NCBI GenBank assembly: GCA_031260545.1
Contig: JAIRJQ010000043.1
Location: 1 to 20,980, forward strand
DNA length: 20,980 bases
Direction: 5' to 3'
DNA from: Methanomassiliicoccaceae archaeon
GTDB lineage: Archaea > Thermoplasmatota > Thermoplasmata > Methanomassiliicoccales > Methanomethylophilaceae
A model generated the notes under the pieces. That model made no database searches, was not told the origin of the DNA, and worked only from the letters and a program-made list of their open reading frames with translations. Position numbers and translations under genes: made by a program. Positions 7,505 to 15,795 of the stretch are shown one piece after another; positions within the stretch are counted from its first letter, which is position 1, and every line of letters starts with the position of its first letter.

Positions 7505-8280
7505 GATACCTGCCTCCCGTGAAGCGTCTCAAGGATCTTTATCAAAGATGCCGCCTGTTCTGTTTCGATGTTCATTTCGATCTCCCCTTTGATCGTTCTG
7601 CCTGCGGGCGCTGTCATGGTAACGGTGACATCATATCCTGACGTGCCAGTCTTGGATGTTACCGCGATCGTGAGGTCTCCGGTCTTCATTGTTCTCGCGG
7701 TGCCGAACATCTGTTCGGTCAGGTCATTCTTCTGGACCGTGAACGACGCGTTCAGCTGATTCACGGTATCGGCGCTCACACCCTTCATTGTCAAGCTTGT
7801 AAGGGATGTCTCTGCGACGACCGTCCGGACATCCGCTTTCAGAGAGATCATGCCGCCGAGCGTTGAACCCGCGACCTCGATGATCACTGCCGTTTCGTCA
7901 TCACCGAAAGATGATCCGTAAAGCATTGCCATGACGACCGCAATGAATGGTATCTCCTCGTTCACAAAAATTCGTGAAGAACCGCTGCCCGGTATCGTTA
8001 TATCACCGATGCCTCCGGATATCACACACATATCACCGGATTCAACGTAAATATTGCATGAAAAACCGTCAACGCTGAAGTAGAGGTTCGTTCTTACGTC
8101 AGCATCAAAACCGACCGCGAGCGTGTTCTTTGTGTTGTCATACGATATCTTCGCACCCTCTTCCGAATCCGCACTTATGCCGCCCATAGCTATCGGCACA
8201 GCGGCCAACAGCACAAGTATGACCAGCGCCGCCTGCATCGCGATGACAACTCCGTTCGGGATCAGAGAGAGCTTGCTCAT
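7501..8280 (-). CDS. Membrane-anchored extracytoplasmic protein of unknown function
   Basis: This 259-residue protein has one N-terminal hydrophobic helix (residues 9-32), with a lysine before it and an acidic segment after it, so the rest should be exported and anchored. The body is rich in Thr, Ser, Val and Gly with alternating beta-type sequence, such as TGDLTIAVTSKTGTSGYDVTVTM, suggesting beta-sandwich domains. A second hydrophobic patch (IPFIAVVMAML, near 109-119) may be buried or a second helix. It is the first gene of the leftward cassette and has a clear TATA box 29 bp before its ATG. I recognise no family; it may be a surface or pilin-like component, but this is a guess. Confidence 0.75.
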   Translation of the reverse strand: MSKLSLIPNGVVIAMQAALVILVLLAAVPIAMGGISADSEEGAKISYDNTKNTLAVGFDADVRTNLYFSVDGFSCNIYVESGDMCVISGGIGDITIPGSGSSRIFVNEEIPFIAVVMAMLYGSSFGDDETAVIIEVAGSTLGGMISLKADVRTVVAETSLTSLTMKGVSADTVNQLNASFTVQKNDLTEQMFGTARTMKTGDLTIAVTSKTGTSGYDVTVTMTAPAGRTIKGEIEMNIETEQAASLIKILETLHGRQVS

Positions 8281-8304
8281 GCGGTCGCGAACATTGTGCT
8301 GAGC

Positions 8305-8313
8305 AATATATTA
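8305..8313 (-). promoter_or_regulatory. TATA box of the three-gene membrane cassette
   Basis: Minus-strand TAATATATT is centred 29 bp upstream of the ATG at 8280. That is the canonical distance for a leaderless archaeal transcript, and no Shine-Dalgarno is visible before this ATG. Confidence 0.55.
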
Positions 8314-8341
8314 GACTACCGAAGACAACTTTGCGCACCCC

Positions 8342-8358
8342 TTTATTTTATAATTTAA
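8342..8358 (+). promoter_or_regulatory. TATA box of the PUA-SepF-HD run
   Basis: TTTATTTTATAATTTAA is the only strong TATA-like block upstream of the PUA gene, predicting transcription start near 8380 and a leader of about 20 nt. It lies back to back with the cassette promoter at 8305-8313. Short CCCTT/AAGGG arms flank it. Confidence 0.5.
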
Positions 8359-8400
8359 GGGAATGTAAAGTTTGAATACTGATACGTTAATCGCCGGGCA

Positions 8401-8895
8401 ATGGCAGACATAATGATCCGCAAGAGAAAACGTCTCAGAGCGAAAGAGGTAAAGGCGTATTCTCAGGAGCTGGAGGAACTGCTCGGGATAAAGGCATTCA
8501 CAGCCGACGATGCGGTGGATCTTGCGGAGAGCAGCGAATTCAATGTTATTTTTGTGAACGGCGAGATATTGGCGATGGTATACGGCAGCAAGACGTTCCT
8601 TACCGTCAGGGGAATTCTAAAATACAGGCCGCAGAAGTTGTTCGTGACGGTCGACATGGGCGCCGTCCCGTACGTAACGAACGGCGCGGACATCATGGCG
8701 CCGGGCATCGTCGATGCTGATACGGGAATAAAGGAAGGGGACATTGTGTGGATACGCGATGTCAAGAACCTGGTGCCGCTGGCGATAGGGGTGGCAGCGG
8801 TGTCAGGCGAGGAATTAAAGAAGGGCGGGAAAGGAAAAGTGATAAGGACGATACACAACGTCGGCGATAAACTTTGGAAGTCTGACGAGCGGTGA
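8401..8895 (+). CDS. PUA-domain RNA-binding protein (archaeal MCT-1-like family)
   Basis: This 164-residue protein has a lysine/arginine-rich N-terminal domain (IRKRKRLRAKEVK) followed from about residue 80 by a PUA domain. Recognisable PUA parts are FVTVDMGAVPYVTNGADIM, VDADTGIKEGDIVWI and the closing LVPLAIGVAAVSGEEL. The length and two-domain layout match the archaeal MCT-1/DUF1947-like proteins, such as the Thermoplasma one of about 153 residues. Their eukaryotic relatives act with initiation factors at the ribosome, so a role in tRNA or ribosome binding is expected. It begins a rightward run and is separated from the SepF gene by one base. Confidence 0.85.
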   Translation: MADIMIRKRKRLRAKEVKAYSQELEELLGIKAFTADDAVDLAESSEFNVIFVNGEILAMVYGSKTFLTVRGILKYRPQKLFVTVDMGAVPYVTNGADIMAPGIVDADTGIKEGDIVWIRDVKNLVPLAIGVAAVSGEELKKGGKGKVIRTIHNVGDKLWKSDER

Positions 8896-8896
8896 C

Positions 8897-9265
8897 ATGA
8901 TGCAATTGATCAAGAGGAAGAAAGCGGCCACCATCGTTGAACCTAAAGGATTCATAGATCTCACAGAATTTCCGTTGATCGTTCCGGAGGAGACCGATGC
9001 ACGGGTGAAGATAATGGAGATAAGGACATTCGAGGATATCTCATTAGCATCGGACCTGGCATACAAAGGCAACATCCTCTTCATAAGATGCGCACTTCCG
9101 GACGAGAACAGCAAAAGTGCGATGGAGATGATAACCGCCGAACTAAAGAGGATAGCCAAGGACTGCGGCGGCGATATGGTGATAATAGGCGACACTTTCA
9201 TTCTAATGACAACGAATGGCGTAAAGATCGAAAATATGATATCCAAGAGAAAGAAGAGGATATGA
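8897..9265 (+). CDS. sepF: SepF-like cell-division protein (archaeal FtsZ anchor)
   Basis: This 122-residue protein matches archaeal SepF (formerly DUF552). It has a short N-terminal basic/hydrophobic stretch, then a compact alpha/beta domain with KIMEIRTFEDISLASD, the NILFIRCALPDE strand, and the terminal GGDMVIIGDTFILMTTNGVKI hairpin. Archaeal SepF dimers bind FtsZ and tether it to the membrane through the N-terminal amphipathic segment. That segment (MMQLIKRKKAATIV) is short here but positively charged. Two adjacent ATGs (8897 and 8900) are possible starts. The gene sits one base after the PUA stop and one base before the HD gene, so all three are probably cotranscribed. Confidence 0.82.
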   Translation: MMQLIKRKKAATIVEPKGFIDLTEFPLIVPEETDARVKIMEIRTFEDISLASDLAYKGNILFIRCALPDENSKSAMEMITAELKRIAKDCGGDMVIIGDTFILMTTNGVKIENMISKRKKRI

Positions 9266-9266
9266 T

Positions 9267-10571
9267 ATGGAAAAAGTTATCCACGACCCGCTGCACGGCA
9301 GCATCTCAGTGAATGACGTGTTCCTCAGGATCCTGTCAAGACATGAGATGCAGCGTCTGCGCAACGTGAAACAGCTGGGAATGGCGCACGCTGTCTTTCC
9401 AGGCGCAAATCATACAAGACTGGAGCACAGTCTCGGCGTTTATCATCTGGCAGGAAGGATGGGGAAAGCGCTTGGACTGAACGATGATGATATAGAACAT
9501 GTGCGTGCCGCCGCTTTGCTGCACGATGTGACACACCTGCCGTATTCTCACAACCTTTCAGAGCTGTTCGAGAATAGGATGCTCACGGACCATATGGAAA
9601 TGGCAAGGGACCTGATCAAAGGAACGATACCGACGTATTCGGAACGCGATGAGGACATGTTAGGCGGTACGGGAACGATATCCGAGCTGCTTGAAGAGAA
9701 CGGGATATCAACGGACATCGTTTGCGATCTCATCGCAAAACCCAGGTCGGACACGAAAGGACTGGGAACATTGATGTCATCAGGCGAGAAACAGTCGTTC
9801 TTTTCTTCGAAGGACCATCTGCATCAGATGATACACGGTCCGGTGGACGTGGACCAGATGGATTATTTGCTGCGGGATGCACATTACACGGGCGTGGCGC
9901 ACGGTTCCATCGACATCGATCGTCTGCTGACGCAGATGAGGGTGCACAATAACACCATCGTACTGGAGCGCGGAGGGGTCGTTGCCGCCGAGGGGCTGAT
10001 GGTATCACGCGCATTGATGTACAGTTCCGTTTATTTCAACAAGACGGTGAGGATAGCGGAGATGATGTTATCGAAAGCGGTCGAATTATCAGATGTCGAT
10101 ATGAGCGTCCTGCATCTGATGGACGACGCCGATCTGCGGTCAGAACTTACGGCACAGCGCGGCAGACCGTCGGAGATAGCGAGGTCGCTGATCCATCGGA
10201 GATTATACAAAAAGGCGTTCTCGGCGTATTCAACGGACATTGACGAAGAACAGCTGAAAAAGATAGTCAGATATTCGAAATATGAGGAAAAGAAAAAGCT
10301 TGAGGGCGAGATAGCGGAAATTGCGAAAGTTGATTATTCTGACGTTATCGTCGATATTCCGTCAAGATCCTCGCTGCTGTCGAATCTGAAGATAGGAAAG
10401 ACGGACGTCTCGATATTACATGACGGCCGCGTCAGACCGATAACACGCATATCGCCTGTTTCAAAGGCGCTGCAGAGCCGCGACACATTCGCATGGGCGG
10501 TCATGGTCTCATCTCCGGACGAGTACAAAGAACGCGTTGAAAAGGCGACAGCGTCGATACTCAGCCTTTGA
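9267..10571 (+). CDS. HD-domain metal-dependent phosphohydrolase
   Basis: This 434-residue protein has a canonical HD domain. The first ligand is the histidine of RLEHSLGV (H54), the HD doublet is in LLHDVTHLPYSH (H86-D87), and the last aspartate lies in DVDQMDYLLRDAHYTG near 195-210. The opening KVIHDPLHGSI is characteristic of the dNTPase/SAMHD1-like HD family, whose members hydrolyse dNTPs or other phosphorylated substrates. The substrate is not certain here. It starts one base after the SepF stop. Its 3' end overlaps the end of convergent rtcB by 11 bases, leaving no room for a separate terminator. Confidence 0.88.
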   Translation: MEKVIHDPLHGSISVNDVFLRILSRHEMQRLRNVKQLGMAHAVFPGANHTRLEHSLGVYHLAGRMGKALGLNDDDIEHVRAAALLHDVTHLPYSHNLSELFENRMLTDHMEMARDLIKGTIPTYSERDEDMLGGTGTISELLEENGISTDIVCDLIAKPRSDTKGLGTLMSSGEKQSFFSSKDHLHQMIHGPVDVDQMDYLLRDAHYTGVAHGSIDIDRLLTQMRVHNNTIVLERGGVVAAEGLMVSRALMYSSVYFNKTVRIAEMMLSKAVELSDVDMSVLHLMDDADLRSELTAQRGRPSEIARSLIHRRLYKKAFSAYSTDIDEEQLKKIVRYSKYEEKKKLEGEIAEIAKVDYSDVIVDIPSRSSLLSNLKIGKTDVSILHDGRVRPITRISPVSKALQSRDTFAWAVMVSSPDEYKERVEKATASILSL

Positions 10572-12012
10572 CGACGCCGAGAGGTCTGAGGCGTGCGACC
10601 TTTCCAGTCAGTCCGGAATCGCAGACAACAGAGACGACCTGGTCCACATCCTTGTACGCCTCCGGTGCCTCATCCAGCACTCCGCCGTCGGTACCGGTCT
10701 TCAGATAGATATTGCGGGCCTTCATCGAATTGCGGAGGTCATTGATGCTCAATTTATCGAACGCCGCTTTCCGTGACATCTTCCTTCCGGCACCGTGACA
10801 CGTCGATCCGAAGCTTTTCTTCATTGCTTCCGGAAGGCCGACAAGAACGTACGTCCCTGCGGACATGTCCCCGGGAACTATAACGGGCTGTCCGACAGCT
10901 CTGTAAATATCCGGAACGTCACGGTGTCCCGCGGGGAACGCCCGCGTTGCGCCTTTCCTGTGCACAAGGACGTCCATCTTTTTTCCGTCCACCTCATGTG
11001 TCTCTTTTTTAGCTATGTTGTGAGCAACGTCGTACACAACATCCATTCCCATTTTTTCTGCGTCATTCTTCATCACATTCTCAAAGGACTCGCGGATCCA
11101 GTGAGTTATCATCTGACGATTGGCCCAAGCGTAATTCGCACCGCATGACATCGCTTTGTAATATGCGGAACCTTCGCGTGAAGATAACGGAGCGCACGCC
11201 AATTGGCGGTCAGGCAATTCCAGCCTGTTGCGTTTAACATACTGTTCCATCACCTGCAGGTGATCGGTAGCTATCTGATGGCCGCATCCGCGCGATCCGC
11301 AGTGAACAGTTATTGTGATCTGACCCTCCTCGAGTCCGAACGCCTTTGCGGCCTTCTCATCATAGACCTTCTCCACGACGTCGATCTCAATGAAATGGTT
11401 CCCGGACCCCAGAGAACCGACCTGTCCCTCCCCCCGTTTGACAGCTTTCTCACTGACGTGTCCGGAATCAGCTTCTTTCATGCATCCGTTCTCTTCCGTT
11501 ACATTGAGGTCGCGTTCCCATCCGTAGCCGTTCCCTACGGCCCATCTCGATCCGCTGTTCAATATCTCGGCAATAGAGCCAGCGTTTATTTTTTCGATAC
11601 CTTTGGAACCAAGTCCGGAGGGTATGTTCTTATACAGTTCGTCAGTAAGCAAGGTCACTTTTCCTTTGACATCATCCTGTTTCAAATTTGTTCTTATCAG
11701 CCGCACACCGCAGTTTATATCAAATCCTATGCCTCCGGGAGATATGCCGCCGTCGTTACCTTCGACGGCAGCGACACCGCCTATGGGAAATCCATAGCCC
11801 CAGTGGACGTCCGGCATTGCCAGCGAGCTTCCCACGATGCCGGGGATGCCTGCGACGTTAGCGGCCTGCTGCGGCGCGTTATCCTCAGATATCTGCGAGA
11901 TAATCGATTCATTAGCGAAAAGTATGGCATTTGTTCTCATTCCCTTAACGTGACCTTTCGGTATCTCCCACATGTTGTCGTTGATCTTGTTCAGTTTACC
12001 GTTCCATGCCAT
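10561..12012 (-). CDS. rtcB: RNA-splicing ligase RtcB
   Basis: This 483-residue protein is of standard RtcB length and contains no intein. Visible motifs are AMPDVHWGYGFPIGG (65-79), GGIGFDINCGVRL with the Mn-binding Cys (C101), GSGNHFIE (202-209), HCGSRGCGHQ (237-246), the VAHNIAKKE histidine (H331) and CHGAGRKMSR, whose H406 corresponds to the guanylylated histidine. It joins 2',3'-cyclic-phosphate and 5'-OH RNA ends with GTP, chiefly tRNA exons in archaea. The ATG at 12010-12012 gives the typical N-terminus. A tRNA-His gene is encoded just upstream on the same strand, although it has no visible intron. Confidence 0.97.
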   Translation of the reverse strand: MAWNGKLNKINDNMWEIPKGHVKGMRTNAILFANESIISQISEDNAPQQAANVAGIPGIVGSSLAMPDVHWGYGFPIGGVAAVEGNDGGISPGGIGFDINCGVRLIRTNLKQDDVKGKVTLLTDELYKNIPSGLGSKGIEKINAGSIAEILNSGSRWAVGNGYGWERDLNVTEENGCMKEADSGHVSEKAVKRGEGQVGSLGSGNHFIEIDVVEKVYDEKAAKAFGLEEGQITITVHCGSRGCGHQIATDHLQVMEQYVKRNRLELPDRQLACAPLSSREGSAYYKAMSCGANYAWANRQMITHWIRESFENVMKNDAEKMGMDVVYDVAHNIAKKETHEVDGKKMDVLVHRKGATRAFPAGHRDVPDIYRAVGQPVIVPGDMSAGTYVLVGLPEAMKKSFGSTCHGAGRKMSRKAAFDKLSINDLRNSMKARNIYLKTGTDGGVLDEAPEAYKDVDQVVSVVCDSGLTGKVARLRPLGVVKG

Positions 12013-12064
12013 TTCGTTTCACCATCGTATGTATATGCTGACCATTAATAAAATTGAACACAGG

Positions 12065-12142
12065 TGGGGCCGAGACCGAGATTTGAACCCGAGTCAAGGG
12101 ATCCACAGTCCCCTAGGATAACCAAGCTACCCCATCCCGGCC
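12065..12142 (-). tRNA. tRNA-His (GTG anticodon) with encoded G-1 and CCA
   Basis: On the minus strand, GCCGGGA (from 12141) pairs with TCTCGGC to make a 7-bp acceptor stem with one G-T pair. The D-arm, an anticodon loop CTGTGGA (anticodon GTG) and a T-arm with loop TTCAAAT are all present. An extra G precedes position 1 (12142), and the discriminator is C, as in archaeal tRNA-His. The 3' CCA is encoded (12065-12067). No intron is apparent. Reading the gene on the minus strand is required for these pairings to work. Confidence 0.95.
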
Positions 12143-12170
12143 ATGTGTGTATCCGCACCATCATTTCGTT

Positions 12171-12181
12171 GTACATAAAAG
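12171..12181 (-). promoter_or_regulatory. TATA-like promoter of tRNA-His
   Basis: Minus-strand CTTTTATGTAC is centred about 34 bp upstream of the tRNA 5' end, close to the usual spacing. The remaining gap to argF is AT-rich, with an A8 run near 12246, and contains no gene I can support. Confidence 0.4.
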
Positions 12182-12330
12182 TTTTCCCTTTATTCCTGCC
12201 GTTAGACATATATATCGTGCATCCGAAAACATAAAAGGCATCTTAAAAAAAAGTTCCGGCATATCACGCACGGTCAAAAATATACGTTCTTTTACAGATC
12301 TGCCACAATATTGTCTATTCAGGGCGAAAC

Positions 12331-12341
12331 GGTTATAAAAG
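12331..12341 (+). promoter_or_regulatory. TATA box of argF
   Basis: GGTTATAAAAG lies about 26 bp before the argF ATG at 12363. This predicts either a leaderless message or a very short leader. A purine-rich GAGAGGA at 12354-12360 next to the ATG could also act as a Shine-Dalgarno if transcription starts earlier. Confidence 0.55.
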
Positions 12342-12362
12342 AATAGCATTACTGAGAGGAAC

Positions 12363-13277
12363 ATGACAAAGAGAGACCTGATCTCGGTCCTGGATATGAA
12401 GGACGATATGCCGGAACTGATCGACCTAGCTATAAAGCTGAAGAAAGAACGCGGTCAGCACGGGGCACCGTTAAAAGGTAAGACGCTGGCCATGATATTT
12501 GAAAAGCCCAGCACACGGACGAGGATATCATTCGGCGTGGCTATCAGTGAACTAGGGGGCATGCCCATGTACATAGCATCATCGGAGATGCAATTGGGAC
12601 GCGGGGAAACGGTTGCGGACACAGCGAAAGTGATGAGCCGTTTCGTTCACGGGATAATGTACCGTGCTTACGATTACAAGATAACCGACGAATTGGGATT
12701 GCAGGCGACCGTTCCGGTCATAAGCGGCCTCGATAATCTGGAACATCCGTGTCAGGCACTGGCCGACATGGTGACGATAAAGGAGAAGAAGGGCGCGTTC
12801 CGCGGCAAAAAATTCGTGTATCTCGGAGACGGGAACAATGTTTGCAACTCGCTGATGTATGCGTGCGCGATACTCGGAATGGACATGGTCGTCGCCTGTC
12901 CGGCGATACGGATGCCGAACGCCGAGATAATGCTGAAGGCATCCCGAATAGCCGATCAGAATGGTTGCCGCATATCTGCGAATGTCGAACCGCTAGAGGC
13001 GTGCAAGGACGCTGACGTCCTTTACACCGATACGTGGATCTCAATGGGGGATACGCTCTCTATCGATGATGCGTTCCGGATCTTCAAAAAGTATCAGATC
13101 AATTCCGAGCTTTTGTCGGTGGCAAAGAAAGACTGCATCATCATGCATTGCCTGCCGGCGCACCGCGGCGAAGAGATCACAGCGGAGGTCATAGACGGAC
13201 CGCAGAGCGTGGTGTTCGATCAGGCCGAGAACAGACTGCACGCTCAGAAAGCGGTGCTGTACACGCTGCTCAGGTGA
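12363..13277 (+). CDS. argF: Ornithine carbamoyltransferase
   Basis: This 304-residue protein is standard OTCase length. It has the carbamoyl-phosphate motif EKPSTRTR (47-54), HPCQ (128-131), the ornithine-region DVLYTDTWISMG (218-229) and HCLPAHRG (263-270). The Ser-Met-Gly in the third motif and the Cys-Leu-Pro in the fourth separate it from aspartate carbamoyltransferase. It makes citrulline from ornithine and carbamoyl phosphate in arginine synthesis. It stands alone with its own promoter and is not next to other arg genes. Its last eight bases overlap the end of the convergent RecJ-like gene. Confidence 0.96.
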   Translation: MTKRDLISVLDMKDDMPELIDLAIKLKKERGQHGAPLKGKTLAMIFEKPSTRTRISFGVAISELGGMPMYIASSEMQLGRGETVADTAKVMSRFVHGIMYRAYDYKITDELGLQATVPVISGLDNLEHPCQALADMVTIKEKKGAFRGKKFVYLGDGNNVCNSLMYACAILGMDMVVACPAIRMPNAEIMLKASRIADQNGCRISANVEPLEACKDADVLYTDTWISMGDTLSIDDAFRIFKKYQINSELLSVAKKDCIIMHCLPAHRGEEITAEVIDGPQSVVFDQAENRLHAQKAVLYTLLR

Positions 13278-14709
13278 GCTGCGTTTCGATCACGCTTTCG
13301 ATGATATGAAGGAATTCATATTCCTTGCCGGAAGGTATCGTCGCGCCCGCGGCGATATTATGGCCGCCGCCGAAACCTCCGACGCGCTCAGCCGCCGTCT
13401 TCACAGCGGAGGAGAGGTCCAAACCTTTTATGATCAAACTTTTATCCGCTCTTGCTGAAACTTTCACACCATCGTCGGCATTCGCGAACGCTATCATCGG
13501 TATGTCGTTACGAATGCCGTCCGAACCAAGTACCATCCCGGCGGCTATCCCGACTATCGTGTCCCTGATCTCGCCGTGCGCATGGAAATACTGAACATAC
13601 TTCTTTTCACGGATGATCTTGTTCTGTTTTATGTAATTCAGCGCTATCGATAACTGTTTCTTATGTTCGCTTCTGTTCTTCGCCGCTTCGCTCAGTGCGT
13701 TCTTATCCCCGAGACATATCCTTAGGCCCACAGGCGCATCGTCGTAACGGCCGCATGAGTTAAGCAGCGTCGCAAATTCTTTCGCATCCCTCAGCTCGGT
13801 CCCCTTCCTGAACCTCGGAAGCACGCATACTTCGCCGATGAGCCTTTCGATGCCCGATCCTCCGAGTCTTTCGATCAGTGATATTTTTACAGCATCCTTC
13901 TCATCATCGTCAAGGTCGCTCCAGGCCCTCCACGAGCCGTTCCTTTTCAGTTCAATATTTAATTCTGTGAAGAAACGGGAACATTCCGTGTATTCAGATG
14001 TGAGCCCGGGGATCACAGGGTCATTGCAGTACTGTATGAATTGTGTCAGCGGTCTTGTTTCGCGTCCGAAGAGGCGGAGATCGCTGATCACTTCGATATC
14101 TCCATTCCCTTCCGCATCTGAAAGTATCTTTCTGTTGTATCCTATGAATTTTGATCCTGCTTGGTCTTGAATATCCCCGCTGGCACCTATCATCGCAAGA
14201 TAGGCAAGGTCCTTATTTTTCTCATCTGCAGCCTTGGATATCATGTACGTGACGCCGGCGCCGCTTATCTCTCCCGAGCCGTCCATGCCGCGGGTGTGAG
14301 GGTTCACGTGAATAAGTCCCGAGAAGTCGAACAGGGACGTCTGTCCGTTCATCCACCCCGGGTCCGGAACGTGATGGTCCGCGACGATGACGTTCTGTCT
14401 TGTTATTGCGGACAGGTACCCGCTTCCGAGATCGACCAACCAGACCAACGATGCGCGGCTGCCGTTGACCTTTTCTATAGAGGCGTCATCCAATTTTTTT
14501 ACGAACACCACATCATGCTTTTTCTTCAGGCGTTCAAGCGTCCTTGACGCTATCGCCGATGCGCATATCCCGTCCGCATCGATATGTCCGATAACAAGGA
14601 CATCATCCGCCTCTCTGATCGCCGATGCCGCCGCGGCCGCGTCACGTTCTAACATCTCATATCTGGCATCGGACGCTGGCATGTACCCCGTATGGGCGTA
14701 CATGCGCAT
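13270..14709 (-). CDS. RecJ-like DHH-family phosphoesterase/nuclease
   Basis: This 479-residue protein shows the DHH signature: GHIDADG (41-47), VDLGSG (92-97) and the DHH triad (111-113). It ends in a DHHA1 domain, GGFGGGHNIAAGATI (444-458). This layout matches archaeal RecJ homologues, which act as single-strand exonucleases and, in some archaea, as replisome partners of GINS or as RNA-processing enzymes. The start is uncertain: ATGs occur at codons 1, 3 and 10. A TATA-like ACTATATG around 14708-14715 would put a leaderless start near codon 10 (ATG at 14680-14682). The motifs are unaffected by this choice. Confidence 0.85.
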   Translation of the reverse strand: MRMYAHTGYMPASDARYEMLERDAAAAASAIREADDVLVIGHIDADGICASAIASRTLERLKKKHDVVFVKKLDDASIEKVNGSRASLVWLVDLGSGYLSAITRQNVIVADHHVPDPGWMNGQTSLFDFSGLIHVNPHTRGMDGSGEISGAGVTYMISKAADEKNKDLAYLAMIGASGDIQDQAGSKFIGYNRKILSDAEGNGDIEVISDLRLFGRETRPLTQFIQYCNDPVIPGLTSEYTECSRFFTELNIELKRNGSWRAWSDLDDDEKDAVKISLIERLGGSGIERLIGEVCVLPRFRKGTELRDAKEFATLLNSCGRYDDAPVGLRICLGDKNALSEAAKNRSEHKKQLSIALNYIKQNKIIREKKYVQYFHAHGEIRDTIVGIAAGMVLGSDGIRNDIPMIAFANADDGVKVSARADKSLIIKGLDLSSAVKTAAERVGGFGGGHNIAAGATIPSGKEYEFLHIIESVIETQLT

Positions 14710-14807
14710 ATAGTGTTCGGTATGTTCCCGGCTGCGCAGCAGGTGCCGAAGAGTTTACGCGGCCGTGACCGCAACGATGAGAAGGAAGAAAAAGCAAGGC
14801 AGAACAA

Positions 14808-14848
14808 TAACATCATGACGGACGGCACAGAGTGAAAGGATGATGTTA
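14808..14848. promoter_or_regulatory. Inverted repeat in the RecJ/metallophosphoesterase divergent gap
   Basis: TAACATCAT at 14808-14816 and ATGATGTTA at 14840-14848 form a perfect 9-bp inverted repeat, with centres 32 bp apart. The right arm runs into GTTATACG (14845-14852), a likely TATA element about 30 bp upstream of the metallophosphoesterase ATG. A protein bound there would compete with TBP. It could equally be a transcript hairpin. The 14710-14879 gap otherwise shows no gene. Confidence 0.4.
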
Positions 14849-14879
14849 TACGATAAACAGTGACCGATCCCGGGAAGCG

Positions 14880-15635
14880 ATGCGTGACAGTTATATCGCC
14901 TCATATGATACGCATCATGTGGATTCGATCGAGATATTACCCGGCGTGCGGGCATCCAACGACAGATGCCTGATCCTTGACGATGGGCCTACCGTTATAA
15001 TGGGGGACCTCCACATCGGTTACGAGAAGGCGCTCGAGGGGGAAGGGATATACCTGCCGAGGGTGAACACCGATTCCATCCGCAGCTCTATGAATCGCAT
15101 AATATGCAGGCACGAACCAAAGAGGATAGTGCTCTTAGGGGACATAAAACATGATTTCGCGAGGCCTCCCTACGAATGCAGGCTGGAGGTGACGAAGATC
15201 ATAAGAATGCTGACGGACGCGGCCGAGGTCATAGTGATAAAAGGGAATCATGACAACTTCCTGCAGAACATACTCTCAGATCTGGGCATGCAGGTTCTGG
15301 ACCACGTTGATATCTCAGGATTCAGACTCGAGCACGGGCACGCCGACTCCGGCGTAAGACCGGTGATAATAGGGCATGAGCACCCTTCCGTCAGGATATC
15401 AGGAGCGATGTCGGGAAGCGTGAAATTGCAATGTTTCCTGTATTCCAAGGAATCCGGTGTTCTGGTGATCCCTCCGTTCAGTCCGTTCTCATCAGGTAAC
15501 GACCTCTCGGAGGAATCGTTCATGTCCGATGCATGTAAAAAAGCGGATATGGACAAGGCGCAGGTGTACGGCGTATCCGAGATAGGGATGATGAGACTGG
15601 GGCCTTTGGGAGAGCTCAGGGATACGGAAATTTAA
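14880..15635 (+). CDS. Metallophosphoesterase (archaeal calcineurin-like)
   Basis: This 251-residue protein has the full dimetal phosphoesterase motif series: GDLH (42-45), GDIKHD (87-92), GNHDN (122-126), HGH (152-154) and GHEHP (165-169). The compact length and GHEHP ending match the archaeal single-domain family often found near DNA-repair or helicase genes. Here it is divergent from a RecJ-like nuclease, which suggests nucleic-acid or nucleotide processing. The actual substrate is unknown. The ATG at 14880 fits the TATA at 14845-14852. The gene ends in TAA, after which T-rich sequence near 15660-15670 may terminate it. Confidence 0.88.
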   Translation: MRDSYIASYDTHHVDSIEILPGVRASNDRCLILDDGPTVIMGDLHIGYEKALEGEGIYLPRVNTDSIRSSMNRIICRHEPKRIVLLGDIKHDFARPPYECRLEVTKIIRMLTDAAEVIVIKGNHDNFLQNILSDLGMQVLDHVDISGFRLEHGHADSGVRPVIIGHEHPSVRISGAMSGSVKLQCFLYSKESGVLVIPPFSPFSSGNDLSEESFMSDACKKADMDKAQVYGVSEIGMMRLGPLGELRDTEI

Positions 15636-15768
15636 TAAACCCTGTTTAGGTAGTATATATTGATTTTTATCATGTGTCCGGGCAGATATATTTAGTATAT
15701 AGTCCAAAAATGTAACTGCGATTAGCCTAAAAATCACCATAAATATAGCTAATATATTCACATCTGGC

Positions 15769-15783
15769 TTAACAATGTGTTAA
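15769..15783. promoter_or_regulatory. 15-bp dyad TTAACA-ATG-TGTTAA upstream of the corrinoid gene
   Basis: Perfect 6-bp arms flank a 3-bp centre, a size suited to a dimeric HTH repressor or activator. It lies about 105 bp upstream of the corrinoid-protein ATG in an AT-rich leader with several overlapping TATA-like runs, so the exact promoter cannot be chosen by eye. The dyad is seen; regulation is inferred. Confidence 0.45.
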
Positions 15784-15795
15784 ATAGATATATCA

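Noticed and set aside
10561..12012. Intein or insertion in RtcB
   Set aside because: The protein is of normal length and the conserved motifs follow at usual spacing.
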